From NCBI GenBank assembly GCA_000328365.1, contig KB298871.1, positions 101,115 to 165,114 on the forward strand: a DNA stretch of 64,000 nucleotides. Reading direction: 5' to 3'. This stretch comes from Capitella teleta. Its lineage: Eukaryota; Annelida; Polychaeta; Capitellidae. A program made the position numbers and the translations under genes. The first letter of the stretch is position 1, and every line of letters begins with the position of its first letter. Shown piece after piece: positions 22,257-40,643 of this stretch. The notes below the pieces were generated by a model. That model was not told the DNA's origin. It searched no databases and saw only the letters and a program-made list of their open reading frames with translations.

Positions 22257-23974
22257 TATCAAGATACATGCACTTGACATCCAAAGAAAATGACAACATA
22301 GAGAAATTATCGACAGGGACTACTTTTTAGAAAATTCTTTTATTTCATTAAAATCACATGACAATACATTTTCCCTTTCTCTATCAACCTCAACCACATC
22401 TAACAATTTGTAAAGATGACATCCACATGTCGACACCAGAATAATCGGGATGGAATAATCTCGATGGCCATGAGTGAAACCGAAGAAAAGCACAAAGCTT
22501 TTGTAATATTCACAGGACAATTGAATGTCATTGTAAAACATATTTGATGCAGAGCTCGATAAAATTTTATAAAAGTATTCAGTTCAGGCCTGAGAATACA
22601 TCAACATAGGATAATGAAAGAAATTAAATTGGTACGTTATGTAATTCTGGACATGTAGAAAGTGTGCGACTTAGGGACCATGGGGAAATTCATTGTAAAT
22701 AGTTGAAGTGAAAAGTACTGAAAACCTCGCTATTCAAGTAAACTATGAATAATGTGAAATCATGAGAGCACCATGACAAAAATGATTTCAATCAATTGAA
22801 TGCATAATTGAACAACAGTTGAAATCAGATCAATTGGAAAACACTGAATTAGCGCCATAGTAAAACAACCGGTGTGAATTTAAAAAGAGAATAAGGAAAT
22901 GAACACAATTAAGGATTCAATATAATATAAGGGAACCAATATGAGTCATAATTCTTTTTGTTTTTTCTTTATTTTTAATGGGGAATGTCTATCTTTCTTA
23001 GTGGTAATGTAATAACTGAGTTACAATGTAAACCAGTCAAAATTAGAGATATCTTGATTTTCCATTGCACGGTAGATGTTCACCTAATTCAGGGGATGAT
23101 TAGAATTTAATAGTTTATCCTGAAACGTCGAAAATTACTCCCTGAAGGTCACTATGGCCATATAGACTCCATACAGAAATAATGAATAACCGCCTGCAGT
23201 TAAACACATAAATAAGATAATTCTATGAGTTCCAGACTCTCAATCAAAATATACAATTAATTTGAAATAATTTGGTTCCATTGCTATCTGGTATTAAGAT
23301 GCCCAACTAAACCGCTCTGCGATGTAAACACAAAAAGTAGGCAATACATATCACAAAAACTACAAAATTATAAGACTCACACAAAATATACAACAAAAAG
23401 AAAAAATAATTATGCAGGGTAACAAAGTGTACGGAAGACGGTCATAATGAAGGTAAAATCAAGCCTAGATTTGAAGGTAAAACTCATACACGCAAACATA
23501 AAACTACACGGTGTACTAATAAAAGTATACAGCAATTTGTGACGAATTGATCTCTTAATTCAGATTGGTCAGCAGTTTCCGAGTTCGTTGATGGGTTCAA
23601 ACCATGATATATGTACCTCATTCAAAACTCATGAAAAAAAATAATAATGGAACACCAAACAGCAGAATACATATGACTTAGTATGTGCCACAATACGAAA
23701 TTGCACTACAATACCCCTGAGACCACTGGCCAAAAAAAAAAAAATAATAAATAAAATCCTCCTTACAAGAGCTTCATAAAACTTATTAAAAAAAAGATTT
23801 TGTGTAGATGAATCATAAGAGAAGTCGTCTTATGGAATAAATAGTCCCATGAACCACTATGTAGAAGAAGAAAAAAATACACGTAAGAGTTCAAAGAATA
23901 AACGGGGGTGACCGAGAGGAATGGAAAATATATTTGTGGGAATGCAGGAGACAAAACAGTTGACGGATTTGCTT
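22257..23974. other. Region downstream of the KIAA0930-like stop codon
   Basis: No ORF is supported. On the minus strand it follows the KIAA0930-like gene and ends near a possible AATAAAAG signal at about 22332-22339, so it may be a long 3' UTR. Confidence 0.35.
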
Positions 23975-28408
<4,434 letters not shown>

Positions 28409-28713
28409 GTTTAGGTTTTCATCGGTGGGAGAGTCCACTGCGAGGGGTGTTAAGTGTATATGACTCAGGAAACTCACAATAATTTGCCGATTGATGCACT
28501 ATTTAGCCTTACTTGCTCGAAATAGAATATATCAAATTTTTTATGGACCCAAATAGCTCAGCGAAGATTTAGTTTATAGTATTAGACATATTCGGCTATG
28601 CACATATCATAACATATGACCACATTATAAATATGGAATCGTCTGTAAACACATTATCACGTGGTCTTGGGTTTTATTCCGGATCATAACGTTATGTGGT
28701 GCGTTATGATTAA

Positions 28714-29990
28714 TCGCTGTCGCCACCATATAATGCTTCTGTCTGTTTTCTTGACGCAAGTAAAGCATTTGATTGTGTTCACTATGGCAAGCTTTTTAAT
28801 CTGTTACATAGTCGTCGAGTTCCCTCAAGCATTCTTCGGTTGTTACTAACATGGTATACTGGTCACTCTGTACAAGCGTCGTGGTCAGCAGCATTTTCTG
28901 CTCCCTTTCAACCACAGAATGGAGTGAAGCAGGGTGGAGTTTTGTCTCCAATTTTGTTCATTGCATACTTTGATGAAATGTTTATCAGTCTCAGAAAGAA
29001 AGGTGTTGGCTGCCACATTGGCCCGCATTACATGGGGGCCTTCGGGTATGCCGACGACGCGGCCCTAGTGGCACCAACTTGCGGCGCACTCCAAAAGATG
29101 CTCCTGATGTGCGAAGAATTTGCGAAAGAATATAGAGTCAAGTTCAATCCAAAAAAGTCCATGTGCCTGAAAACAGCTGCATATGAGTATGACACGGTTT
29201 CCCTCAACGGGCATGCTACTCAGTGGGTCGAAAGCGCGCGTCACCTTGGAAACATGATCGACACAAAGCTGACACACCAGGGCGACTGTGCCGCTAAGCT
29301 GTCTGCGTTTTATGGGTCTGTGAATAAGTTAGTTGGATTGTATGGTGGCCTGGACGGGTCGACCTTGTGTAAATTGTTCAATTCTTTCTGTTGTTCTTTT
29401 TACGGCTCATCACTGTGGTCCTTTAATGCTTCTTCATTTGATAATATTTGTGTTCAATGGAACAAAGCCGTCCGCCGCATTTTGAATCTTCCTTACAGAA
29501 CACACACCTGGTTACTTGGTCCGCTCCTCGGCACACGCCATATATCTCACCAGCTGAAATGTCGATTTTTGAAATTTTTCCAATCTATGGGTACATGTAA
29601 CAATAGAGTTGTAAATATACTGCATCGATTGTCTGTCAATTCTTGCAATACTATACTTGGTTCCAATTTTGCCTCTTTGCGTTATGAATTCAAAGTCAAT
29701 GTGCGCTCTCAGCTGTCATTGAATATCACACAAATGCACAGTGTTTATGATGCAAACTTAATTTGCCATGCTGATGTTATTAAGTTTGTTGTGGAATTGT
29801 TTGATTTACTTTCATGCCATTCTGATTTTGTATTACATAGTTTCGATCGTAGCGAGATCCTTTTCATGCTACATACTGTTTGCAAATCATAACGCTTTCT
29901 GTTAATTAATATTTGACAGATATTTCTCACCCCGTTTTTCCTTTTATTCGATCTGTACATTTGGTACGAAAATAAAGCATATATATAATA
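28714..29990 (+). mobile_element. LINE, 5'-truncated, reverse transcriptase C-terminal half
   Basis: The frame from about 28750 to 29892 reads reverse-transcriptase blocks in order: FLDASKAFDCVHYGKLF, then QPQNGVKQGGVLSPILF, the catalytic box GYADDAALVAP, NPKKSMC and ARHLGNMI. About 380 aa are open to a stop at 29890-29892. A short 3' UTR with AATAAAGC ends near 29990. The 5' part of the reverse transcriptase, the endonuclease and ORF1 are missing, as in usual 5' truncation. CR1/jockey-like by motif style. The open frame suggests a fairly young copy. Confidence 0.88.
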
Positions 29991-30267
29991 GTATTACCTG
30001 GAATATTATAATTATATCTTCGATCGGCTATATACTTAATAATTATTGTGCCAATTGTGTCAATATCCACCTCCCTATATCCCGCTCACCCTGCCTGCAA
30101 TTATAGTGCAATCAAAATAGATACAATTATATCATGGCATTCGATAATTCGTGTACAATTATTACCTAATGATTGTACAGTGTATATGAATTATTGGAAA
30201 CCAAAAACATATAAAAAATACACTCTTTTTATTGATTAACAGTAGCAAGGAGAGTTCAGTATTTGAA

Positions 30268-33200
30268 TCAATTTCTGCGTGATCCTCTTCTTGTTCTAGT
30301 GGCGACAGAATCGTCCAGGGCTTCACCGTTGGCCTGAGACGCTTTTCGTGGCTGTGAAACATTTTTCTTAATTGCTTCCGAATTCCTGGAAGATTTACGA
30401 CGAACTACTGGGCTGGTAGGGTTCTCATTTGAATGGTTCTCATTCGGGGAATCCTGAAATATGAGAATGAATCCTGACTTGCATTTCACCAAATGACACA
30501 AATGATGCCTACCTTGGCTGTCACATTCCACACTTTCGGCTTTGGCCGACTGGGAAAAAACAAACACAAAAAACACAATAAAAAATAATAAAAAATAACA
30601 AATAGAAATTTTATAAAAACTCACGCTTGTTCAGGAGACATCATCATAATGACATGCTTTTCCTCGTTGCTTTGTGACTCTGTGTTTGCCTTACGATTTT
30701 CTACGCAGATCATTTGAATAAACGACCAATGAAGTGACCAAACGATACCTTTGTTAGCCAGCGTGGGGGAGGCAGCTATCAAACTGAGATCTCCCGGCAT
30801 GAAAGTGATGTTGCTCATTGTGACATTAGCTGAAGAAAGAAAACACATCTGCACTTGAATTGTACTTTAGTTTGTGGTTTTCCCACCAGAGGGAGTGCTG
30901 ATGGCGCGTGATGGTTGCTGTGTCTTTGCCAGCGGAGTGCCAGGGCCCTGGAACGAACACTTTTGATCATGTCGTAGATGACGACATGTGACACCAACCG
31001 CTTCAACTGCCGTTTCAAACACAACATCATCTCCACTGTCAGCCCATCCGACGTGTTTGCTCTGATTCATCGAAGTCCGCCTCCGATCCCGTGGAGTGGC
31101 AGGAAGTGGCGTTCCCGCACTCTGGGCTCTGGCGACCATTGCTTTGCGAGCTGAGTTCAAAATTGCAAGCGTGGAAAAATCTGGATTCCTTTAAAAGAAA
31201 TCGATGGATTTATCACAAGAAACCAGAAGCTGGTCACTCACTTAGGCGGGGGGGCGGCCATTGAAGATCTTTGCTCTTTGTTCTGCGATGATTCTGCTGC
31301 GAGTGTCAACAGAGGGAGCTGTCTGGATACGGGCGACCCTTGACCTTGTGACGTGGCTACAGGGGTCTTCTGCTGCTCTTCAAATCTCTTCAAGTCGTAT
31401 TGAATCTCGGATGCCATTTGTGAATCAGCCGCCAAGAAATCTAAGTTCAATCACAAATAGCAAAAACATCATTGAGAGAGAACGCTGCCGATACCTTTGA
31501 CTTCATTCTTGTAGTTCCTCATAACGTCACAGAGATAAAGCATGAGCCATTTGAGTGCAGAGGAGTGATGTCGCTCTAACTGAACAAGGAAAACAACCAA
31601 ATGGAATTATAGAACAAGAATTGAAGACCTACCATGTGCTTCAGGGAGATAACAGTCGGAATGATATTCTCAACAATATTCTTTTTCATGGCCTTTGGAG
31701 AAAAAAAAAAACAGAATGAGAGAAGAGAATTTGGCTTAGGAAAGAGAAGACTTACTTGAGAAATGAGATTTTTCTTGGCGACATTCAGAACAACAGCAGC
31801 CATTTCAGTCTCATTCTCTGCCACTTCATCTTGTGTGTTGGTTTTCAACGAAGCAAGTTTGATCTCCTTTAAGAATGATTTAATTCTGAATGAGCAAATC
31901 AGAAGTGAATATCCCACCTTGCAGGTGAGAACTTGCAAAGCATCCTCGAGGAGAACTTCTGTTTTCGCATTGAAAGGAATTGTTTCATCGACAACTGCTC
32001 CGAGTATCTGGCAAAAGGAAATGTTGTGAAATGGTTCGTGATAAATTTTGACTTACATCTTGAGTGAGTTTTGCGGTGAGTTGAAATTTGTGAGAGTCCT
32101 GCATGTGTCGCAAGAGAAATTGGTAGATTTTCATGCGTTTCCTGGAAACAGAAAAGTGTCACTTCCTGGAATCATTAAAAATTTAAATACTTACTCAAAA
32201 TTCTGTTTTCCTTCAATACAAAATAATTTCTTCTGTTTTTCCGATTGAGTAAATTTGTTGTAAGCTGAAAATAGGAAGCAGAATTATGAATGAATCGGAA
32301 GAATAAGGCATCAGCCTCACTTTTATGCTCCTCGTATGAATTGTAATGATAAATGCACTCAACGAAATGGTTGAAGAACATTGTGGGGTGCCGTTGCAGC
32401 AGGAGATGAAGAAGACAGAATTCACCTGAAAACAAAAAAAAAGATGAAATTGGCTGATTCATCAGCCACAAAAGAACTAACAGAAACTGGCAATGTCTCT
32501 GTCTTCATCAACAAGAACAGCGGCGTACTGGAAAAACAACGGCCCACGCCATTTCAGGTAATCCTCCTGAGAGAACGGAAGCATTAAATAAATGGTATCA
32601 GGAAGCAATGCTGAAATAACCTGAAGCAGACGAGTGAGAACGGTGAGCGTTTGTTTGCGTACGAGTGAAGAAGGGTCACGAAGGCAGGAGGTCATACTGG
32701 ACACATAGTGGTCAACCATATTGGTGTACCTGCAAGGGACGAGCATACTGACCACCCGCAGAAAGGGAAGGCGCCTCTCACCTGACGCACAGGTCACTCA
32801 AGATGATAATGACGTTATTCCTGATGGCAATATCCTCAGACACATCGAGTTCTCTTGCTAACGCAGCGATCACTGATTTAGCTAAATCTTCATTCTGCAG
32901 GCAAAGTTTACCTTTGATGGAAAAACAAAAACAAACCAAAAATTACTATTTTTTATACAATTTTACAACTCGTACCAAGACATATGAAAGCAAAAGCACG
33001 GATTTTCGGTGACATATTGGAGCCTCGGAATTGGGACAAAACTTGGAATTCTTGAGTTGATCCTTGGGAGGAATTCTGGGAACTGCCATCTGGGAAACAA
33101 AATGGATATATGGTGTGTTGATTCTCCACGTTTTTCCTGACCAGGGGAGGAGATGGCAGGGGACGCAACAAGACTCTGCACCAACATGTAAACACGTTTG

Positions 33201-36200
33201 GGAATTTTATCCGGACAGAGCTGCGCGATTTCTCCAAGAGTGAAAAGATAAGAAATCAAACGACCTTCTTCAGGCACACCTGCTTACAACAACGATTATA
33301 TAAAGATAAATGAGTGAATAATGAGACCTTTGTCATCAGAGAGAATGACATTAGAGAGATAGGAGTCACACTGCTGCAGCAAGCCATGGAACCAGAGCTG
33401 CGTATTGCGCTGGGTGCTCACTTCATCTTGTGTGGAATAAGCCTCACACAACTGACGGGAATATCAATAAATGACCCACATTCAACATTTGACCTACTTT
33501 GCTAAGTGTTGTAATGATGGCAGCAGTGACTTGAGGCGGCAAAACGAAATCCATCAAACGAGTTTTCAGATCATCAATGAGGTATGACACGTCGTCTTCT
33601 GGAAGGTTCTTTGCAAAATACGCCAAAACTTGCAAAACCCGCTCAACAGTGGCGTATTCACTCTCTGCACAGGAATTCAGCCGTTCAGAATTCATCAACA
33701 TTTTCTCTCACAAACCTTCAATTTTCGTAACTTTATCTTTCCAGTAATCACAAACAAAGATGGCGTCCATCTTGGGTGCATATGGTGCGAGAATGGCCAA
33801 CAACATCCATGCACCCTACAAAGCTTGGTAATAAATAAATTAACTGACTAAATAAATTCCCTACCCGGTTATTGTCAGTGTTGCAGTGCGTCTGAATCGC
33901 CCTGAACAGCGATATCTTAAACACACCTTTCTTCCCGAGCGTTAAGCTAACTTTTTGCAGGTAAGACCTAAAAATAAAATAGAAAATAGAGATAAAATAA
34001 TATATAATAAAAATATATAATAATATATAATAAAATAGAGATTAAATGTTGGCTATTTGTGGCAACCATAGTTTAACTAACCTCAGCTGTGAATGTTCGT
34101 CTGACGCTAAGATATTCAACAGATCCCAAGCAAGTCTGTGGCCCTCAGAATTCATCCTAAAAAACTCGCAAAACAATGAACGAGTTCAGGCAAAGGATGA
34201 AATCTCACTTGGAGATGGCAACAACTTTTGAGAAGAGAAGATCTTCCAGAAAATCTTGACATTTTTCTTGGACGCTGCTTTCCCTGTCCACCACCAGGGG
34301 CAGCACTCCATTCAACCAGATCCTTCGCAAGACAACAAGTCATTCAACGCATTAAAAATCAATATGAATCTGCACTTTTGCAAGTTTTGATCCAGAGGAG
34401 ACTCCATTAAGAGGTCAGTAAGACTGGTCATCGCTTGTTTACGCACGGACACAGAAGGGTCTTGGCAGCGGTCAGAAATAATAGACATATTCTGGGAAAT
34501 CAGAGGATCAGAAAGAGGCTGCTGCTACCGCAGAGCTGAGTCCCTCACCTCGCTTCTATTTTCAGCAGGTAGAAGTCGGACGAATCCCTCGATCGCTTGA
34601 AGAGCAGCTTTGCGGACGTGAACCTTTTCATCCCCTGCTCTGCGTTTCAACATTGAAACCAGTCCTTGGGCATCAGGGAGGGCTAGAGGCGAATCATTGC
34701 AAATAAAAAACACAAGAATAAATTAATAAAACAGACAGATATCAGCGGTGGAGAGGGATGGGGTCGCAAATGTTTCTTTGGGTCTGTCACTTTGGTCTTG
34801 AGGAGCTATGCCAAAAATAAAAAATATAAATTTGAAATTTGAAATTAGTTTGTGAAACTCAAACCTGTCATGGGGAGGACCCGAAGCAATTCAGGCGTTG
34901 GCACAATTCGTGTGACTGCGGGTCGAGCACCGTCCCCAGGAGTGATGATATCACGGATAGTTTGCAGTAAGTATGGTTGCTTAGTGCATGTGCACTTGGC
35001 CAAAGCAGTAATTGCACGAGCTCTTACGCTGAGAGGTCAAGAGGTCAAATAGAAGTCAAGGTAAATGTCACAGCACTCACGAAGGAGCTACGTCTGAGCA
35101 CCTGCCAACCAGTAAATAAATCAGTGCTCGCTGCGTTAGTTCATCCATGCTAACGCTGTCAGATATCTCACAGCCTTGAAAATTAACCCAGCATAATGTT
35201 TTTCATAACATTCTTCTAATAAACTGACTTTGAGGGTTTTCATAATCGTTGATGAGAATCGTGATCAAATCCAGAGCAAAACTGCGATAACTGATCTGAA
35301 AATACCAGACGAATAAGCTTCAGTGAGTTAAATAATTAAATAAAACCTTGGAGTTCTTGGAGTACTTATGCACCCACTGAACCATGGAGGTTCGATCTGC
35401 TGCTGGCAACTGCTTCAACATGGTCGCCACATGCTACAGACGACAAAGAACATTTATATTTCACAAACATATATAAATATGTTAATCACCTGAGCGACTT
35501 TAATTCGGTAGTCCGCTTTATCAGCGACTTTGACGCACATTTGTTGAAGGAGAATCCTCACGGAAGACGCCAGAACACTGTCGTCCCTGCGCAACATTAA
35601 ACTGAAAAAAAATCACAAATAAGCAATAGAGAATAATTAATAATTATACAAATACCCAACAAAAGCAACAACATGCTGAGCCAGCAATTGCACATGACGA
35701 GGTATCGTTTGAGCAGCAACACTTTTATTGTCATCACCAAAAAGCATCAGCAATGACGGCAGGAGAAGTCGAAAAACCTGATGCATAAATATTGCTTACA
35801 TGAGATTAATGAATTTGATCCAATTACCAAAAGACTATTGTCCTTCACACTGCCTTGTAAATCAGTACATATCAGCTGCAAGCCCTAAAAATATATATTC
35901 AATTATATCAAATAAAAAAAGAGAGAAAGTGAGTTTAATGTTGACCTTGAATGAGAGATGCATTGTGGACGTGACCTCATCCAAATCTCTGAAACCAAAA
36001 AATAAATATTATTTTTAGTAATTTCAACCATTTCAAATAATCAATGCGGCCTACCGATCAAGGTCCATCTTGAATCCCTCTGATTCCAAATGCAGGCGTA
36101 AAAGTTGAATCAAACAGGAAACCACTTTCTCCAGCGCCATGTCACATGACTTCAGCGAATGGACACTCAATAGTTTCACTAAATTCTATGTGGGATAAAT

Positions 36201-39089
36201 ATTGCGATGAAAAACGAGGAAAATAAGAGTTGACTTTGACCACCATTAATAACAGCCGAAACGCTTTGTGAAGAGCGTCAAGATCCTTGGGAAGAAAGCT
36301 ATCCTCGACTTCATCCTGTTCCTCCTCCTCCTCCTCATCTTCATCATCTTCCATGCTCTTGAAATCATTGAATGTAAAGTAAAATAAAATTCACAAATCA
36401 AAGATAACACACAATTTCCTTGGATCTTCGCTTGCTTGACCCAGTGCGTTTCGAAACACTGATCTTTCTCTTTGAAGTTCCTATTAAGTGGAGACAAAGT
36501 GGAAAATATACTCATTGATTCCTGCTTACGCACAAGACACGAACCGATCTTTAGCCAGGATTGCAAAATGCAAAGCACTTTGTCAAAAATTTCTGCATTG
36601 AAAACTTTGAAGGCTCCGCTGCCAGGCACAGTGAGCAGAATCAGATATGTGTTGGCTGCAAACACGGATGACAATTTGAGCTGAGTGGAGGCACTGGGCT
36701 GAAATGGAGAGAAAAATAGGGTGACAAGATCACAGAAGGTCAAGATGAGGCACCTCTGTCCAGAACTGCATCAACACAAACAGGTATGCAATCAACTTCC
36801 TGTGTGATATATCACTCTCGATCAGGATAGTCCACAGGCCTAAAGTTGAAAATAAGTAGTTAAAAGATGCGGCATAACCTTTGACCTATCAGGGACCTTC
36901 GCCTGATAACCCTTGAGCTCCTTCAACCCACGGCACGAGAGCAGCGTTCAGCTTCTGTAGTTCCGTCTTCAGAGATATTTCACTAATTTGGATTTCAAAA
37001 TCATCCGGTGGAGATTCAGGATCCACAAAGTCATTCTCCCAAGCAGATTTCACCCATTCTGAAGAGGATGGTACAGAAATTAATTCATGCATGCATGGGA
37101 TTGCATGCTATACAGTCAGACCCGGTTAATCCGCCGTCATGTAATCCGCCCTAAAATCTCAGGGACGAATCGTTTGTAATGTTAAAATTTTGTGTCATGT
37201 AATCTGCCCTTTTCATTAATCCGCCTCCAACCACGATTCTCAGTGACAAATCAACACTGTACCATTAAAAATTACATATGTAATCAGCCCTTTGAAATAT
37301 CGTAGGATAAACAAACATAATTAACACACGACACCTCAAATGTCAGCAATTTCTTTTAAGACAGGTCAATTAAACAACAAATGGCGCCGCTCCACCTATT
37401 CAACGTTTAAGGAGTTAATTAAACAAAGGAATCAAATGTGGGTATCGTCACCGTATCAATTCCTTTATGTCTGCGTGGATGGCTTACTTTCAATTTAATT
37501 GGTCGCTCAGTTAGGCAATGTTCAGGAGCAGAACGAACGACGGCAGCTGTGAGTGGAGATCATGGAATCAATTGGAGAAGCGAGTGGAATTGAAACTTGG
37601 ATACTCAAAGCTGATCCATTTACACATGCATAAAATGAGAGCCCACGACCATCCTTCAGGTTTTGTCTCTACTCTCTACATTGCCCACTTCATTTTATCA
37701 GAGTTTTTTCTACGACCTGCTTGTAACCTAATGATACATGCTATTACTTGGGTATTTGTACGGCATTAAATTTTCATTTGTTTGTGGTCTGACATGTAAT
37801 CTGCCTTTTTCGTTTATCCGCCTGTTTCCTTGGAAACGGAGGGGGTGGATTAACAGGGTCTGACTTTAAATGACAAAGAGAGGAAATATTCAACCATAAT
37901 CATGGAACAACCCTCTATGCTGAAGGAAATTATTTAGATTTAAGAGGAGTCAGAAGCCATGGAAAAATAATCATTAGTCCCATTGCTGGAAGCTCATCAG
38001 AGCTTGATAATAATAATAATAATTAATAATTAAAATTAATAAATAATATTAATAATAATATAAAAATATCAGAGCTTGATATGAATCATATTCAAAGATA
38101 GAAAAAAAAAGCATAGAAAAAAAAGAGAAGACAAATAGTGATATTAAAGAGCCGCGCACTATTTTGACACTTTGTGGAAAACAACTGTGAGACATATAAT
38201 CAGGTTTTAGGAGGTGAGAGGCACTCCATTTCCCAAGAAATAATAATTATCCTTAACCGTGTCTATTCTTTTGCTTTTGATTCCTTTGTTTCTATTGGAA
38301 ATTTGAAATACGCGATGAGGGTCGTCATATACATATTTTATGACATGCATATATAGACATGAGGTACTTTTTGTGGTCTTTCATTCTTACACTAGCTCGC
38401 TAATATGAGATTTGGGGGTCTGGGTTAATTCACACACCAACTTTTTGTGTGGGTTTTGATTAATGTAAGTTCGACGTGGTGGCACAGGCTCATATTGTTT
38501 TTTCATGAAGCATAAATATACTATCTAATGTCTGGAGGGCTTAAACACAAGGATTTGTCCAATAATATATATGTATATTTATCATGCTATCGGGTGAGCA
38601 AACATAGTGGTTTAGCTTGCTAAATTATTCTAATCTAAGCACAGATAAATCGAGCAAGGTCTGCGTACCCCCCTCAGTCTCTCTGTAGTATGTCGGATAT
38701 TCCATTCAGGTTCTAAGTTGTAACCGGTAATCACTGTTTACTTGCATATAACTTTAAGATACTTAATGGTGATTTATGGCTGACTAGCATAACGCCATAA
38801 GTGAGAGAAGGTTTAATGCTCATAGGCCTAAAGAATCTAATGCCCCAAATGACCATCCTAATCTAACTCATTACATGGATTTTTGTGTAACTTGTGAGTG
38901 AGTGAAGAGTACAAGAGCCTCTATTATCGCCCATCAAAACAAAGCACAATCGTCGTTGATGAACTCTTTTTGTTTTAAATAAGATATGATCGAAATAAGC
39001 GTTGCAATATCTTTACTGTTTTTACCATCTGAGAGAAGAGACAGGTTTAATTTAGACAGCACATCGACGATTCTCTCTTTTTGGGCCAT
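30268..39089 (-). CDS. NCAPD3: Condensin II complex subunit D3
   Basis: This HEAT-repeat subunit of condensin II binds the kleisin NCAPH2 and helps compact mitotic chromosomes in the nucleus. Exon 1 is 39089-39026 (start ATG 39089), exon 2 37058-36897, exon 3 36839-36754 and exon 4 begins at 36698; some thirty small exons follow. Matches to human NCAPD3 run in order: [11 protein letters not shown], the basic and acidic linker ([29 protein letters not shown]), [88 protein letters not shown], and [19 protein letters not shown]. The C-terminal tail has Thr-Pro sites ([10 protein letters not shown]) and basic ends ([10 protein letters not shown]), as in the phosphoregulated human tail. Intron 1 (about 2 kb) holds a pogo-like element. 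All exons read looked intact. Confidence 0.93.
37113..37866. mobile_element. Pogo-like TIR element in NCAPD3 intron 1
   Basis: CAGTCAGACCCGGTTAATCC (after TA at 37111) and GGATTAACAGGGTCTGACT are inverted ends. ATCCGCC/TAATCTGCC blocks repeat just inside both ends. At about 750 bp, no transposase frame was seen. Confidence 0.8.
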
Positions 39090-39127
39090 TTCCCTGTCGG
39101 ATTCTGAAAGAGCCGCCAACTATCAAA

Positions 39128-39137
39128 GCGCATGCGC
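39128..39137. promoter_or_regulatory. NRF1 site in the NCAPD3 promoter
   Basis: The palindrome GCGCATGCGC is the consensus NRF1 site. It lies about 40 bp upstream of the NCAPD3 start codon. NRF1 sites are common at housekeeping and cell-cycle promoters in animals. Confidence 0.6.
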
Positions 39138-40493
39138 ACGACGTTTCAAAAGCAGTCTACCGAACGCGCTTCAATGATGCTCTCTATTTATAGCGCGCCT
39201 CTTTCATTTCACGCGGGCTTTTTATTTTAAGGATTTTTTGTTTATTGCATTCTTTTGGGTGCGTGTAGATGTTCCTCTTAAAAGCGATCGATAATCAGGA
39301 GGAGCTGTGGGAACACGCTTGTAATGAATTTGAGGTTCTTGTTTCATGACACATATTGTTTCAAGTTCATCGTCTAGTCGTCCATAAAATTCTCCTTGTT
39401 GGAATGCTGTCTGTGTGTACTAGTACAATTTGGGACATGTACAGGGCTATTGTTTGAAAATTATTATTTTTCTGTATGTAAATGTATACTAAAATTACTA
39501 AATGTGGTATCGGCTAGCTAGTAGTAGGGCCTACACGAATAATTATAAAATCAGATGCATACCATTTAAAAGTTGCATTTTAATGGTGATACCATATTTA
39601 TCTGAAATTTTCTATGTTTTATGTTCTTTTTCTTGAAAAGTGCATTTGAATATGTGTCAAATTTACAAAATACACTATATAAATGTAATAAATTGATTGG
39701 TTGATAGTCATTAGTTGGCAATAGAACAAAAACATATCAAGGAATCACCGATAAGAGAAAATCATTCGCAGATATAAATATGTAACTAAATTACATGGCC
39801 AATTATCTCTTTGCTGGTATATAATTATATACATGTATGTATACAATTGCGTGTGCGGCTTATTTAACCTTGGGATTCTGAACGAACCACGATTTATGTT
39901 TTCCTCAGAGGTAAGTACACGTACCTGCGTTTATGCGTTACTCAAGGAGACAAGGTAGCTAATGTGGTCAAATATAAAATATGTGATTGGTATAATTATT
40001 GGATGGTTCATTAGGCTGCGGAAATATTGTGTCCTTTGGTAACACCCATTTATAGCCCAACAGACCGGTGGTTTTACCGTCGTCTGCTTTTGAGACAGGA
40101 CTTCCCGCAGAGATGCATCGGCGATTTTTCTTGCACGTAAGTAGGATTGGGTTTAACAATTGAAAGAAGATAATTATTCAAAATCTGAAATGATTATTTA
40201 GAATCCTCTTACGTTTGTAAACATGAATCACACGCTTTGCGTGCATGCATTATAATACTTACGTAATACACGTAAGCCTACAATAAATTCATAGGCGTCT
40301 AACTTGTTCATGCTGTTGAATTAAATTGCTAATGGAATTAATTAAACCGCTTAAGAAAAGCTTAACAATAACTGGCTTATAATCACAACCAATTGAATAA
40401 AATTTTATTCGGTTTCTAACAAATGCTTGAACCATCTTGTTCCGTTGCTTAACTGGGTCGCATGAGATTATCCTTATAGAACCAAATCGATAT
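39138..40493. other. Divergent intergenic region NCAPD3/GCAT
   Basis: No gene was seen. A segment at 40050-40082 resembles one at 57978-58018 (see findings). The rest is AT-rich. Confidence 0.4.
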
Positions 40494-40524
40494 CCGCGCG
40501 CAGGGAAAGCCGCGCGCACGCGCA
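40494..40524. promoter_or_regulatory. GC-rich NRF1-like core before GCAT
   Basis: CGCGCGCACGCGCA at about 40511-40524 is an NRF1-like GCGCNNGCGC variant in a short CpG-rich patch. It lies 120-150 bp upstream of the proposed GCAT start codon, in AT-rich surroundings. Confidence 0.4.
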
Positions 40525-40643
40525 CAAAGCCGAATACGGTAGCGACGTCTTTTCCTTCTTTGGCGCTGCACGAGGGCAAGGTCATTCAGTGCATTGCATA
40601 GCTGCCGCCCAGATTCTCCGGTTGGAATATTCACACGACGAGC

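Noticed and set aside
39090-39119. Upstream in-frame extension of NCAPD3 (ALSESDRE...)
   Set aside because: It begins at TTG; the first ATG is at 39089, and the NRF1 site lies just upstream.
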